A DNA stretch of 14,539 nt from an uncultured Clostridia bacterium. Its GTDB lineage: Bacteria; Bacillota; Clostridia; Oscillospirales; Ruminococcaceae. The notes under the pieces were generated by a model. That model did no database searches, was not told the DNA's origin, and worked only from the letters and a program-made list of their open reading frames with translations. The position numbers and the translations under genes are program-made. Below, piece by piece: positions 1-7,065 of this stretch (its first letter is position 1; every line of letters begins with the position of its first letter). Location of the stretch: contig CAMBHV010000011.1 in NCBI GenBank assembly GCA_945867255.1, positions 1 to 14,539 on the forward strand. Direction: 5' to 3'.

Positions 1-51
1 CTTACAGCACAACAGGCAGATACCATTTTGCAACAAGGCTCAGAAGATTAA
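1..51 (+). CDS. possible 3' end of an upstream gene (partial)
   Basis: Frame 1 is open from the window edge and encodes LTAQQADTILQQGSED before a TAA at 49-51. The composition is protein-like and hydrophilic, as expected for a C-terminus, but 16 residues are too few to identify a family. No terminator hairpin follows directly. It could equally be chance; the sequence to the left of the window would settle it. Confidence 0.25.
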   Translation, partial: LTAQQADTILQQGSED

Positions 52-380
52 CGGCCCAATCTTTACGCCTGCATCTTTACTTAAAATGTGCCTTCCTTTG
101 ACAAAACCAGCCCGAATCCTACTTTCCATTGCCTTTATATATGCCTTTTGTCATCTTCGGGTGATGTCCAGAGGGATACATTGCCTCTTGGCACGGTAAG
201 ATATCCTTATTCGATATCTACCCGCACCAGCCCCATAGCACTGGCCATTGCCATGTACATATACACCCCAAGAGAGTCTTTTCCTTTCTGCAAGAAAGAT
301 AATTCTGCCACAATATCCGTGTAAAATGGGCACGAAAACATCTCTTTTATAAAAAAATATGCCGTTTTTTAAAAAAGTTC
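52..380. other. gene-poor intergenic stretch upstream of rpsT
   Basis: About 330 nt hold no ORF that I can support. The plus-strand frame open over 88-324 has no recognisable product and no ribosome site. On the minus strand, 207-341 could encode a 44-residue peptide (beginning MFSCPFYTDIVAEL), which reads protein-like and is followed after its stop by another open stretch in the same frame. It has no properly spaced Shine-Dalgarno and may be a decayed gene remnant. The last 40 nt are AT-rich and lead into the rpsT promoter. Confidence 0.4.
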
Positions 381-409
381 TTGCAAGCAGGCGAAAAAGA
401 TGGTATCAT
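381..409 (+). promoter_or_regulatory. rpsT promoter (sigma-A type, extended -10)
   Basis: A -35 box TTGCAA lies at 381-386 and a -10 box TATCAT at 404-409, separated by 17 nt. A TG dinucleotide at 401-402 gives an extended -10. Transcription would begin near 416, leaving a leader of about 30 nt that contains the strong ribosome site AAGGAGGTG at 432-440. Confidence 0.65.
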
Positions 410-445
410 AAAGTGCACTGTTATGGGTATTAAGGAGGTGGTACG

Positions 446-709
446 ATGCCTAACATTAAGTCTCAGAAAGACCGTGTGGTGCAGGCCAAAAAAGAAGCGC
501 TGCACAACAAAGCGATCAAGTCCAACCTGAAAACAGTCGTCAAGAAGGCAGACGCCGCCATTTCCGCCGGCGCCGCCGACAAGGACGAAAAGCTGAAAGC
601 AGCCGTTGTCGCGATCGACAAGGCCGCCGCGAAAGGCGTTCTGCACAAGAACACTGCTTCCCGCAAGGTTGCACGCCTCGCCAAGGCCGCCAGCAAAGCT
701 GCGAAATAA
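446..709 (+). CDS. rpsT: 30S ribosomal protein S20
   Basis: This 87-residue basic protein is the small-subunit protein S20, a primary binder of 16S rRNA needed early in 30S assembly. The N-terminus MPNIKSQKDRVVQAKKE resembles the family's usual opening of the form MPNIKSAKKRV. The C-terminal part (KNTASRKVARLAKAASKAAK) is the expected Lys/Ala-rich helical end with the conserved N-T-A-S-R-K motif. Length is typical (about 85-90 residues). The ATG follows a near-perfect Shine-Dalgarno (AAGGAGGTG, 432-440). The gene appears monocistronic: it has its own promoter at 381-409 and a strong terminator at 722-752. Nothing unusual is seen in the coding sequence. Confidence 0.96.
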   Translation: MPNIKSQKDRVVQAKKEALHNKAIKSNLKTVVKKADAAISAGAADKDEKLKAAVVAIDKAAAKGVLHKNTASRKVARLAKAASKAAK

Positions 710-721
710 AATTGGCCCGAC

Positions 722-752
722 AAAGCCGCTGCCCGTATGGGCGGCGGCTTTT
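722..752 (+). terminator. rho-independent terminator of rpsT
   Basis: A 13-bp stem (722-734 with 739-751, one G-T wobble) closes a 4-nt loop GTAT and ends in TTTTCTGTTT. It begins 12 nt after the rpsT stop codon. Confidence 0.9.
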
Positions 753-1310
753 CTGTTTCTGGTTTTCGCCTTCTCTGAGCATGGTTTTCTCTGTAAATCC
801 CATCAGAAATTCTGCGGTTCGGCTTGCCGTTGTCTCCCCCAGCACTGCACATACTGCTTGACAGCGCACCCAGAGCCCCCATTTTCTACCATATATTTTC
901 CCTCTGCAGCAAAAGATATTCAAAGCCCAGAATTCACACTATTGTTCTTGTGTCCGCCCTGGCGGCCAGTTTCTGACACCAGCCCAGCAACGTGTGGCGC
1001 CGGCTTTTAGAACGGCCCGCGCAGTGGCAGTAGAATTTCCCCATTCTGCCAAAGTATACCCTGACTTTATACCCCCCCCGCAACATCTCGCCAATCGGAC
1101 AAATGTCATCATCCGTAAAACGTTCACAGATAATCTTCCCAAATCGCAAAGGCGGCAAGGCCTTTTATCATTGGCCCATTCATATCACTGTCAAAATTTC
1201 TTTGCATCTTCCCTGTTCAGGCGCATCGCTCAGCCTGGGAGTGATCTTTTACGCCTAAGGGATCTTTCCGTACAGGCAATTCTTGTGTAAAATGGGTATC
1301 CCGTTGCGGC
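753..1310. other. gene-poor stretch between rpsT and the adenine deaminase gene
   Basis: Roughly 560 nt hold no gene I can support. Open frames on both strands are short, carry odd Cys/Arg/Trp-rich translations and match no family I recognise. The best small candidate is a 29-codon minus-strand ORF (803-892, MVENGGSGCAVKQYV...) with an AGAGGG-like ribosome site, but its composition is not convincing. A C-tract of nine lies at 1072-1080. Near the right end, 1285-1296 repeats a 12-mer also present at 319-330. The region could be decayed coding sequence. Confidence 0.4.
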
Positions 1311-1349
1311 AAAAAGCCCTGCCGGTGCATCTGCCCGGCAGGGCTTTTT
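1311..1349. terminator. bidirectional intrinsic terminator downstream of adenine deaminase
   Basis: A perfect 15-bp inverted repeat (1311-1325 with 1335-1349) surrounds a 9-nt loop. One end is AAAAA and the other TTTTT, so it reads as a GC stem with a U-tract on both strands. On the minus strand it begins 27 nt beyond the adenine deaminase stop; on the plus strand it would stop transcription arriving from the rpsT side. Confidence 0.9.
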
Positions 1350-1376
1350 ACAACAAGATGTCTTCTGCATATCTTG

Positions 1377-3068
1377 TTATTGAACGAAATCAAATCTGTC
1401 CACGTCAAACAGCCCTTTATCTGTCAGGCGCAAAGAAGGGATAACCGGGAGCGCCATGAAAGAAAGACTGATAAACGGATCCACATGGTAAGGAATGCCC
1501 ATCTGCGCAGCTTTCTTCAAAATAGAGTTGGTGGCATCGCGAATTTCTTCCCAGGGACGCTCGCTCATCAGGCCACCTACCGGGAGCGCCAATTCGCCTA
1601 AAATTTTTCCACCTGCGGCAAGCGCATATCCGCCACCCGTTTGTTGCAGATGATTCACCGCCAGCGCGATATCCTCGTCATTATCCCCCGCAGCAATAAT
1701 GTTGTGGCTATCATGTGCTACACTGGTAGCAATGGCGCCGCCAGTAATACCATAACCCTTCAGTGGGCATACAGCGATATTGCCATTCTTTCCGTGCCGC
1801 TCCACCACACACAGCTTTGAATAAGTGCTATTTGGCCGAAACAGACCATTTTCACAGGGAACCTGCTCTAAAGCGTGCTTTGTAACAATCTGATAGGGTA
1901 CCATCTCAATGACATGGGCTTTTCCCTGTACCGGCAGCGCTAACTGTGCAGGCAAAACGGGTGTAAAATGCATGGTATGTACCAATGCGTCCGGCGCAGG
2001 AACAAATTTTGCTGCGGCGATGCGCTGTTCTATGGGCACACCGTCCTTATATACAGCATGTACATTGATTTCCTTCAAATCATCCAAAATCGCGATGTCT
2101 GCCTTATAACCCGGGGCGATGGCCCCTACCCCTTTCAGGCCGTACACACGCGCAGCATAGAAACTTGCCATGCAGATGGCATCCACAGCAGACATTCCCA
2201 GTTGCACCGCCTGATGCACATTCCATCGGATATGCCCTTCACGGGCAATATCGTCCAGATGTTTGTCGTCTGTACAGAACAAAAATCTGTCCGTTGGGAC
2301 ATTCTCTTTTAAAAGCCCTTCTACGATAGCTGTCAGATTTTTTGCGGCGCTTCCCTCACGCACCAAAATGGCAAGCCCAGCGGCCAGCTTCTCTTTTGCT
2401 TCGGCAAAACTGGTACACTCATGTTCCGTCTCGATACCTGCCGCCGCATATGCTGCAAGTTCCTTTCCGGAAAGCCCCGGTGCATGCCCGTCAATATGCT
2501 TGTGGCGAAACAGGGCCAACTTGTCATAGATCTCGCCCGTTCCGGCCACCACATCCGGGTAACACATCACTTCTCCCAAACCTGCCACACGTGAACCCAT
2601 TTTAGCAAACGGCGCCATCTCCCGCGCCGAAAATGGCGCGCCATTCGTTTCAAATGGCGTGGCCGGCACGCTGGAGGGTATCATCCAGTAAATATCAACC
2701 GGTAAATCTTCGCTGGCCTGCAGCAACCATTCCACGGCTTCCGCGCCACACACATTCACAATCTCGTGCGGGTCCGCCACCACGGTAGTAGTGCCCGAAG
2801 GCGCCACAGCTCGTGCAAACTGATATGGCGCTGCCATGGTGGACTCCACATGAATATGCGCATCCACAAACCCGGGGCACAGGATCTTATCGGTACAGTC
2901 CACTTCCGTTTCCCCGTTATACTGACCTACGCCAGCAATCACTCCGGCTTCCACAGCTACATCGGCCTTTACCAGTTGTTTTGTAAACACATTCACCACA
3001 GTGGCGTTCTTAAATACAAGGGCTGCCTTTTTTCTTCCTGCGGCCGCATCGATTACACATTTTTCCAC
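1377..3068 (-). CDS. adeC: adenine deaminase (AdeC family)
   Basis: Converts adenine to hypoxanthine and ammonia in purine salvage; cytoplasmic. The protein (563 residues with this start) has the family layout: an N-terminal small beta domain, then the amidohydrolase barrel with the metal-binding GFVDAHIHVEST motif (His at about 71 and 73), DPHEI (about 99-103), GHAPGLSGKEL and TEHECTS in mid-barrel, and FCTDDKH further on. The AdeC C-terminal domain follows, with HDSHNI, GNDDED-like (GDNDEDI) and GGG segments. Length is normal (about 570-600). I chose the GTG at 3066-3068 because AAAGGTGG (3076-3083, read on the minus strand) lies 8 nt upstream; the protein then starts MEKCVIDAAAGRK, as family members do. 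The longer frame from GTG 3078-3080 would overlap its own ribosome site. It is divergent from hrcA and monocistronic. Confidence 0.93.
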   Translation of the reverse strand: MEKCVIDAAAGRKKAALVFKNATVVNVFTKQLVKADVAVEAGVIAGVGQYNGETEVDCTDKILCPGFVDAHIHVESTMAAPYQFARAVAPSGTTTVVADPHEIVNVCGAEAVEWLLQASEDLPVDIYWMIPSSVPATPFETNGAPFSAREMAPFAKMGSRVAGLGEVMCYPDVVAGTGEIYDKLALFRHKHIDGHAPGLSGKELAAYAAAGIETEHECTSFAEAKEKLAAGLAILVREGSAAKNLTAIVEGLLKENVPTDRFLFCTDDKHLDDIAREGHIRWNVHQAVQLGMSAVDAICMASFYAARVYGLKGVGAIAPGYKADIAILDDLKEINVHAVYKDGVPIEQRIAAAKFVPAPDALVHTMHFTPVLPAQLALPVQGKAHVIEMVPYQIVTKHALEQVPCENGLFRPNSTYSKLCVVERHGKNGNIAVCPLKGYGITGGAIATSVAHDSHNIIAAGDNDEDIALAVNHLQQTGGGYALAAGGKILGELALPVGGLMSERPWEEIRDATNSILKKAAQMGIPYHVDPFISLSFMALPVIPSLRLTDKGLFDVDRFDFVQ

Positions 3069-3075
3069 CCAGCAT

Positions 3076-3083
3076 GCCACCTT
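3076..3083 (-). promoter_or_regulatory. ribosome binding site deciding the adeC start
   Basis: Read on the minus strand, AAAGGTGG is spaced 8 nt from the GTG at 3066-3068. The upstream in-frame GTG (3078-3080) lies inside this motif and would have no usable ribosome site. Confidence 0.6.
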
Positions 3084-3170
3084 TCTTTGCGCATTCGGCC
3101 CGGCTTATCCTGCAGACAAATCGCCTGCCCGCACACGGCATATGCACCGGACATGTAATGTATTGCAATC

Positions 3171-3199
3171 AGTATAACATTCTGCCGCATCTTTGGCGA
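3171..3199 (-). promoter_or_regulatory. probable adeC promoter
   Basis: On the minus strand a good -10 TATACT (3171-3176) is preceded, 17 nt away, by a weak -35 TCGCCA (3194-3199; 4 of 6 matches to TTGACA). Transcription would start near 3164, leaving a leader of about 95 nt. I found no purine-riboswitch core in that leader. Confidence 0.5.
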
Positions 3200-3229
3200 G
3201 AAAATTTTTTGTATTTTTTGTGTTGGCCC

Positions 3230-3257
3230 TTGACAAGATAAAAAAGTGTTGTAGAAT
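3230..3257 (+). promoter_or_regulatory. heat-shock operon promoter (sigma-A)
   Basis: A consensus -35 TTGACA (3230-3235) and a -10 TAGAAT (3252-3257) are separated by 16 nt. The predicted start point near 3263-3265 falls on the left arm of the CIRCE element, so a bound repressor would block initiation. Confidence 0.85.
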
Positions 3258-3261
3258 AAAC

Positions 3262-3288
3262 TTAGCACTCAGGTTGCAAGAGTGCTAA
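3262..3288 (+). promoter_or_regulatory. CIRCE operator (HrcA binding site)
   Basis: TTAGCACTC - 9 nt - GAGTGCTAA is an exact match to the CIRCE consensus (arms 3262-3270 and 3280-3288). It sits at the transcription start of the hrcA operon. In known systems HrcA dimers bind it and repress the operon, with activity depending on GroE, which gives heat-shock control. The site is transcribed, so it may also form a 5' hairpin that affects mRNA stability. Confidence 0.97.
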
Positions 3289-3329
3289 ACATTTTAAAGC
3301 GTTTGTATAAACACAAAGGAGGTGCGGCA

Positions 3330-4367
3330 ATGGATGAGCGAAAACGCAATGTGCTGCGTGCGGTAGTCACCTTGTATGGGATGGGTGGGGAACCCGTGGG
3401 TTCCGGCCTGCTGGCAGAACACTTTGGCCGTGCCGTTTCTTCTGCTACGCTTCGCAATGAGATGGCCGCCCTTACAAAGCTTGGCCTCCTGGAGCAACCA
3501 CACACCTCCGCCGGGCGAGTGCCTTCGGCAAAGGGGTACCGATATTACATCGACAATTTGATGGATACGCCCGTCCAATTGTCTGCGCAGGAAAAAAAGC
3601 ATGCACAGGACATGTTTCGCGAAATGGATTTCGATCCGGAACGCCTTGCTCAAAGCGCCGCGCGTGCACTCAGCGATTGGACAGGTTACGCAGTGGTGGC
3701 TACCACACCGAAAAGTGATGATTTGTACATCGCACACTTTGAAGTGATGCAAGTGGGCCGTTCCACCGCAGCTGTTCTGGCAGTGACCAGCGCCGGCGGC
3801 GTACGCACGCGTACCGCAAAGCTGGATTTTGCCCTTGAGGCTGGCGAGTGTGCAAAACTTGCCACAGTGTTGAACGAAAACCTTGCATTCCGCAGCGCAG
3901 CCGATGTTGCACAACCGCAAATGCGCGCTGCGGCGGCTGCCCTTGGAGATGGCGGCGCCATGTTTTACCCTGTACTCAGTGCGGCATACAGGCTTTTGAA
4001 AGAAGCAGGACGTGCAAATGTATATCTGGAAGGGCAGGAAAACCTGCTAAGTTATCCCGAAGCAGAACGCAGCTTCCGCACGTTGCTTGAATTTTTTGCA
4101 GATGATGCTGCGGTAAAGCGTTGCATCAGCCCGAAATCAGAGCGCACCACAGTACTGTTGGGCGACGACTTGCCTGAATATACCATGCCCGGGTTGTGCA
4201 TCATGTCAAAACGATATCTGGCAGGCGGTGGTGCAACCGGCGCAATTGGTATTGTGGGCCCCTCTCGAATGCCCTATCGCCAGATGATCCCGCGGCTAGA
4301 ATATTTTGCATTGCTGCTGGGTGAATGCATGTCCGGTTCAGCTGGTCGCCGCACCGGAGCAGAATAG
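3330..4367 (+). CDS. hrcA: heat-inducible transcription repressor HrcA
   Basis: Represses the heat-shock operon by binding CIRCE; the first gene of the operon it controls. It is 345 residues, normal for HrcA. The N-terminal winged-helix domain carries the family signature SSATLRNEMAALTKLGLLEQ followed by PHTSAGRVPSAKGYRYY at about residues 37-73. A GAF-like effector domain and HrcA-type C-terminus follow. The start is ATG 3330, preceded by AAAGGAGGTG (3316-3325). An in-frame GTG at 3282 would extend the protein by 16 residues but lies inside the right CIRCE arm and has no ribosome site, so it is rejected. grpE begins 19 nt after the stop. Autoregulation is inferred from the CIRCE site at its own promoter. 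Confidence 0.96.
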   Translation: MDERKRNVLRAVVTLYGMGGEPVGSGLLAEHFGRAVSSATLRNEMAALTKLGLLEQPHTSAGRVPSAKGYRYYIDNLMDTPVQLSAQEKKHAQDMFREMDFDPERLAQSAARALSDWTGYAVVATTPKSDDLYIAHFEVMQVGRSTAAVLAVTSAGGVRTRTAKLDFALEAGECAKLATVLNENLAFRSAADVAQPQMRAAAAALGDGGAMFYPVLSAAYRLLKEAGRANVYLEGQENLLSYPEAERSFRTLLEFFADDAAVKRCISPKSERTTVLLGDDLPEYTMPGLCIMSKRYLAGGGATGAIGIVGPSRMPYRQMIPRLEYFALLLGECMSGSAGRRTGAE

Positions 4368-4386
4368 AAAGGAAGGATACCGGCAA

Positions 4387-5034
4387 ATGGCACAAGAAAA
4401 AAACGCACCGGAAACGCAGGCCGGCACGCAAACCGCTGAGAAACCTGCCCAAACTCAGGTATCTCCAGAGCAGCCCCAAGCCGGGAACCCGCAGGAACCG
4501 GCGGGGAAAGGCAGTGCCGGGCAGGCAAAAGAAGAAAAAGCAGATAAAAAGAGCACACAGGCAACCTTGAATGCTCAGCTGGCTGCCGCACAGCAAAAAG
4601 CGGAAGATTTAAAGGCGCAGCTGGATCAGGCAAAGGAAACACTGATGCGCACGGCCGCAGAATACGATAATTTCCGCAAACGCTCCGCGCGTGAAAAGGA
4701 TGCAGCATTTGGAGACGGTGTTGCGTTCGCCGTGGAGAAACTGCTTGGTGTGCTTGACACCCTAAGCCTTGCAGCCAACACACCCACACAGGATGAAAAT
4801 TACAAAAAGGGTGTTGTGATGACGCTGGATCAATGCGCCAAAGCATTTGAGGCCATTGGGGTAGAAGAGATCCAAGCACAGGGCCTGCCGTTTGACCCGC
4901 AGCTTTGCGCCGCAGTGATGCAGCAGCCTGCACCGGAAGGTATGGAAAGCGGCACAGTGACGCAGGTGCTGCAAAAAGGATACACATACAAAGGCAAGGT
5001 AGTTCGTCACGCCAGCGTAGCTGTCGCAGAATAG
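4387..5034 (+). CDS. grpE: nucleotide exchange factor GrpE
   Basis: Co-chaperone that releases ADP from DnaK and resets its substrate cycle; acts as a cytosolic dimer. The 215-residue protein starts with about 55 low-complexity residues rich in Gln, Glu, Pro, Ala and Lys, probably disordered. The long dimerisation helix follows (about 57-110), including the conserved EYDNFRKRSAREK at 92-104. The C-terminal beta-wing has GVEEIQAQG-LPFDP and a closing GYTYKGKVVRHASVAVAE. At the usual FDP-x-L-H-E/x-A-V site a Cys (residue 174) replaces the common His. The start is ATG 4387 with AAGGAAGGA upstream. An in-frame ATG at 4306 inside hrcA is rejected because it overlaps the hrcA reading frame by 62 nt and has no ribosome site. 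Confidence 0.95.
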   Translation: MAQEKNAPETQAGTQTAEKPAQTQVSPEQPQAGNPQEPAGKGSAGQAKEEKADKKSTQATLNAQLAAAQQKAEDLKAQLDQAKETLMRTAAEYDNFRKRSAREKDAAFGDGVAFAVEKLLGVLDTLSLAANTPTQDENYKKGVVMTLDQCAKAFEAIGVEEIQAQGLPFDPQLCAAVMQQPAPEGMESGTVTQVLQKGYTYKGKVVRHASVAVAE

Positions 5035-5106
5035 CCTTTTCCGTATATAAAAAGACATCTTCAGATAATGTTTCACATAAACCGATTAAAAAGGGAGTAA
5101 TGAATT

Positions 5107-6951
5107 ATGAGTAAAATCATTGGTATCGACCTTGGCACCACGAACAGCTGTGTTGCCGTAATGGAAGGCGGCGAGCCCGTTGTCATCGCCAACGCCGAAG
5201 GCGCGCGTACTACGCCGAGCGTAGTGGGCTTTACCAAAACAGGCGAGCGTCTGGTAGGCCAAGTGGCAAAGCGTCAGGCCATCACCAACCCGGACCGTAC
5301 CATTTCTTCTATCAAACGCCAGATGGGCACTGACCACAAAGTGGAAATCGACGGTAAAAAGTACACGCCGCAGGAAATCAGCGCCATGATCCTTTCCAAA
5401 CTGAAAGCAGACGCTGAAAGCTATCTCGGCGAAAAAGTAACGCAGGCTGTGATCACAGTGCCGGCCTACTTCAACGATTCTCAGCGTCAGGCCACAAAAG
5501 ACGCTGGCGCCATTGCCGGCCTGGACGTAAAGCGTATCATCAACGAGCCCACGGCCGCAGCGCTTGCCTACGGTGTAGATAAAGAAGACGACCAGAAGAT
5601 CATGGTGTATGACTTGGGCGGCGGCACATTCGACGTATCTATCATCGAGATGGGTGACGGTGTGACCGAGGTTCTCGCTACAGCCGGTGACACCCACCTG
5701 GGCGGTGACGATTTCGACCAGCGTATCATCGATTGGATGGCCGATGAATTCAAGAAAGAAAACGGTGTAGACCTGCGCAACGACAAAATGGCTGCACAGC
5801 GCCTGAAAGAAGCCGCTGAAAAGGCGAAGATCGAACTTTCCGGTGTGGCCAGCACGGCTATCAACCTGCCGTTCATCACAGCAGATGCCACCGGCCCGAA
5901 GCATTTGGATATGACGCTGACGCGCGCCAAATTCAACGAGCTGACTGCGGACCTTGTAGAACGTACCATGGGCCCTGTCCGCCAGGCTTTGAATGATGCC
6001 GGCCTGCAGCCGGGCGAGCTGCATAAGGTTCTGCTGGTTGGTGGTTCCAGCCGTATCCCTGCCGTTCAGGAAGCCGTTAAGAATTATATGAAGACAGAGC
6101 CTTCCAAGGGCATCAACCCCGACGAATGTGTGGCTATTGGCGCTGCCATTCAGGGCGGTGTGCTGGGCGGCGACGTAAAAGGCCTGCTGCTGCTTGACGT
6201 TACCCCGCTGAGCCTGGGCATTGAAACGATGGGCGGCGTATGCACCCGTATCATTGAGCGCAACACCACCATCCCCACCAAGAAGAGCCAGATTTTCTCC
6301 ACCGCAGCTGATAACCAGCCCAGTGTAGAAGTGAACGTGCTGCAGGGTGAGCGCGAATTTGCACGCGATAACAAGTCTCTTGGCATGTTCCATCTGGATG
6401 GCATTGCCCCCGCGCCCCGTGGCGTACCCCAGATCGAAGTAACCTTTGATATCGACGCCAACGGCATCGTGAATGTTTCTGCCAAAGACCTTGGCACCGG
6501 CAAGGAACAGCATATTACGATTACATCTTCCACCAACATGAGCAAGGAAGACGTGGAAAAGGCCGTGAAGGAAGCCGAGCAGTATGCGGCTGAGGACAAA
6601 AAGAAGCGCGAAGAGGTAGATGTAAAGAACGCTGCTGATCAGATGGTATTTACCACAGAAAAAGCCCTGAATGAGCTGGGCGACAAGGTATCGGCAAGTG
6701 AAAAATCTGATATTGAGGCAAAACTCAACGCGTTGAAAGATGCCATCAAGGGCGGCAACGTAGATGACATCAAAGCCAAACAGGATGAACTGCAGAAAGC
6801 GTTCTATGCTGTAAGCGAAAAAGTTTATAAAGAGGCCGCGGCCAATGCGCAGGCGGCACAGGGTGCGCAAAACGGCCCTGCGCAGGATGCGAACGGTTCC
6901 TCCGGCAGCAACGGCGATAATGTAGTAGACGCCGATTACAAAGAAGTGTAA
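5107..6951 (+). CDS. dnaK: molecular chaperone DnaK (Hsp70)
   Basis: ATP-dependent chaperone that binds unfolded polypeptides, working with DnaJ and GrpE encoded on either side. All three Hsp70 signatures are intact: IGIDLGTTNSCVAVMEGG from residue 5, VYDLGGGTFDVSIIE at about 167-181, and VLLVGGSSRIPAVQEAV at about 308-324. The substrate domain includes VLQGERE, and a helical lid ends in a Gly/Asn/Ala-rich linker and the tail VVDADYKEV. At 614 residues it is shorter than the Gram-negative form; around residues 70-95 the protein passes from SIKRQMG directly to VEIDGKKYTPQEIS, the deletion known in Gram-positive homologues. The start is supported by AAGGGAG at 5091-5097. It lies 72 nt after grpE without a second CIRCE, so it is probably cotranscribed from the hrcA promoter. 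Confidence 0.99.
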   Translation: MSKIIGIDLGTTNSCVAVMEGGEPVVIANAEGARTTPSVVGFTKTGERLVGQVAKRQAITNPDRTISSIKRQMGTDHKVEIDGKKYTPQEISAMILSKLKADAESYLGEKVTQAVITVPAYFNDSQRQATKDAGAIAGLDVKRIINEPTAAALAYGVDKEDDQKIMVYDLGGGTFDVSIIEMGDGVTEVLATAGDTHLGGDDFDQRIIDWMADEFKKENGVDLRNDKMAAQRLKEAAEKAKIELSGVASTAINLPFITADATGPKHLDMTLTRAKFNELTADLVERTMGPVRQALNDAGLQPGELHKVLLVGGSSRIPAVQEAVKNYMKTEPSKGINPDECVAIGAAIQGGVLGGDVKGLLLLDVTPLSLGIETMGGVCTRIIERNTTIPTKKSQIFSTAADNQPSVEVNVLQGEREFARDNKSLGMFHLDGIAPAPRGVPQIEVTFDIDANGIVNVSAKDLGTGKEQHITITSSTNMSKEDVEKAVKEAEQYAAEDKKKREEVDVKNAADQMVFTTEKALNELGDKVSASEKSDIEAKLNALKDAIKGGNVDDIKAKQDELQKAFYAVSEKVYKEAAANAQAAQGAQNGPAQDANGSSGSNGDNVVDADYKEV

Positions 6952-6966
6952 GTTTGCGGCAAATAA

Positions 6967-7040
6967 AAGCGGGGGTGGCCCGGTTGCAAAGCGTGCAGCC
7001 GGCCCGGCCCTCGCTTCTTGCCCGTTTTAAATCGCGGGCA
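6967..7040 (+). other. stem-loops in the dnaK-dnaJ intergenic region
   Basis: Two inverted repeats occupy the 114-nt gap. The first (6967-7016) is large: AAGCG and GGG pair with CCC and CGCTT; then, past a small internal loop, GGCC, GG and TTGC pair with GCAG, CC and GGCC around a 7-nt loop. The second (TGCCCG 7019-7024 with CGGGCA 7035-7040) has a 10-nt loop. Neither is followed by a clean U-tract, so they look more like an attenuating, processing or 3'-protecting structure that lowers dnaJ relative to dnaK than a full terminator. Confidence 0.6.
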
Positions 7041-7065
7041 CACCCTTTGAACGTAAGGTGAAAAT

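Noticed and set aside
3084..3164. Possible purine riboswitch in the adeC leader
   Set aside because: The leader is long enough, but I could not find the conserved three-way-junction core or kissing-loop motifs, nor a terminator before the gene.
3282..3329. Upstream in-frame start that would lengthen HrcA by 16 residues
   Set aside because: The GTG lies inside the CIRCE right arm and lacks a ribosome site, while ATG 3330 has AAAGGAGGTG at good spacing and gives the usual HrcA N-terminus.
4274..4987. 237-codon minus-strand frame opposite grpE
   Set aside because: It is Pro/Arg/Leu-rich and mirrors the Gln/Ala/Lys codons of grpE; no start signal or known family.
5086..6870. 594-codon open frame on the minus strand opposite dnaK
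   Set aside because: It is a long antisense frame created by dnaK codon bias, a well-known artefact of Hsp70 genes. It has no ribosome site or family resemblance, and the plus-strand DnaK is certain.
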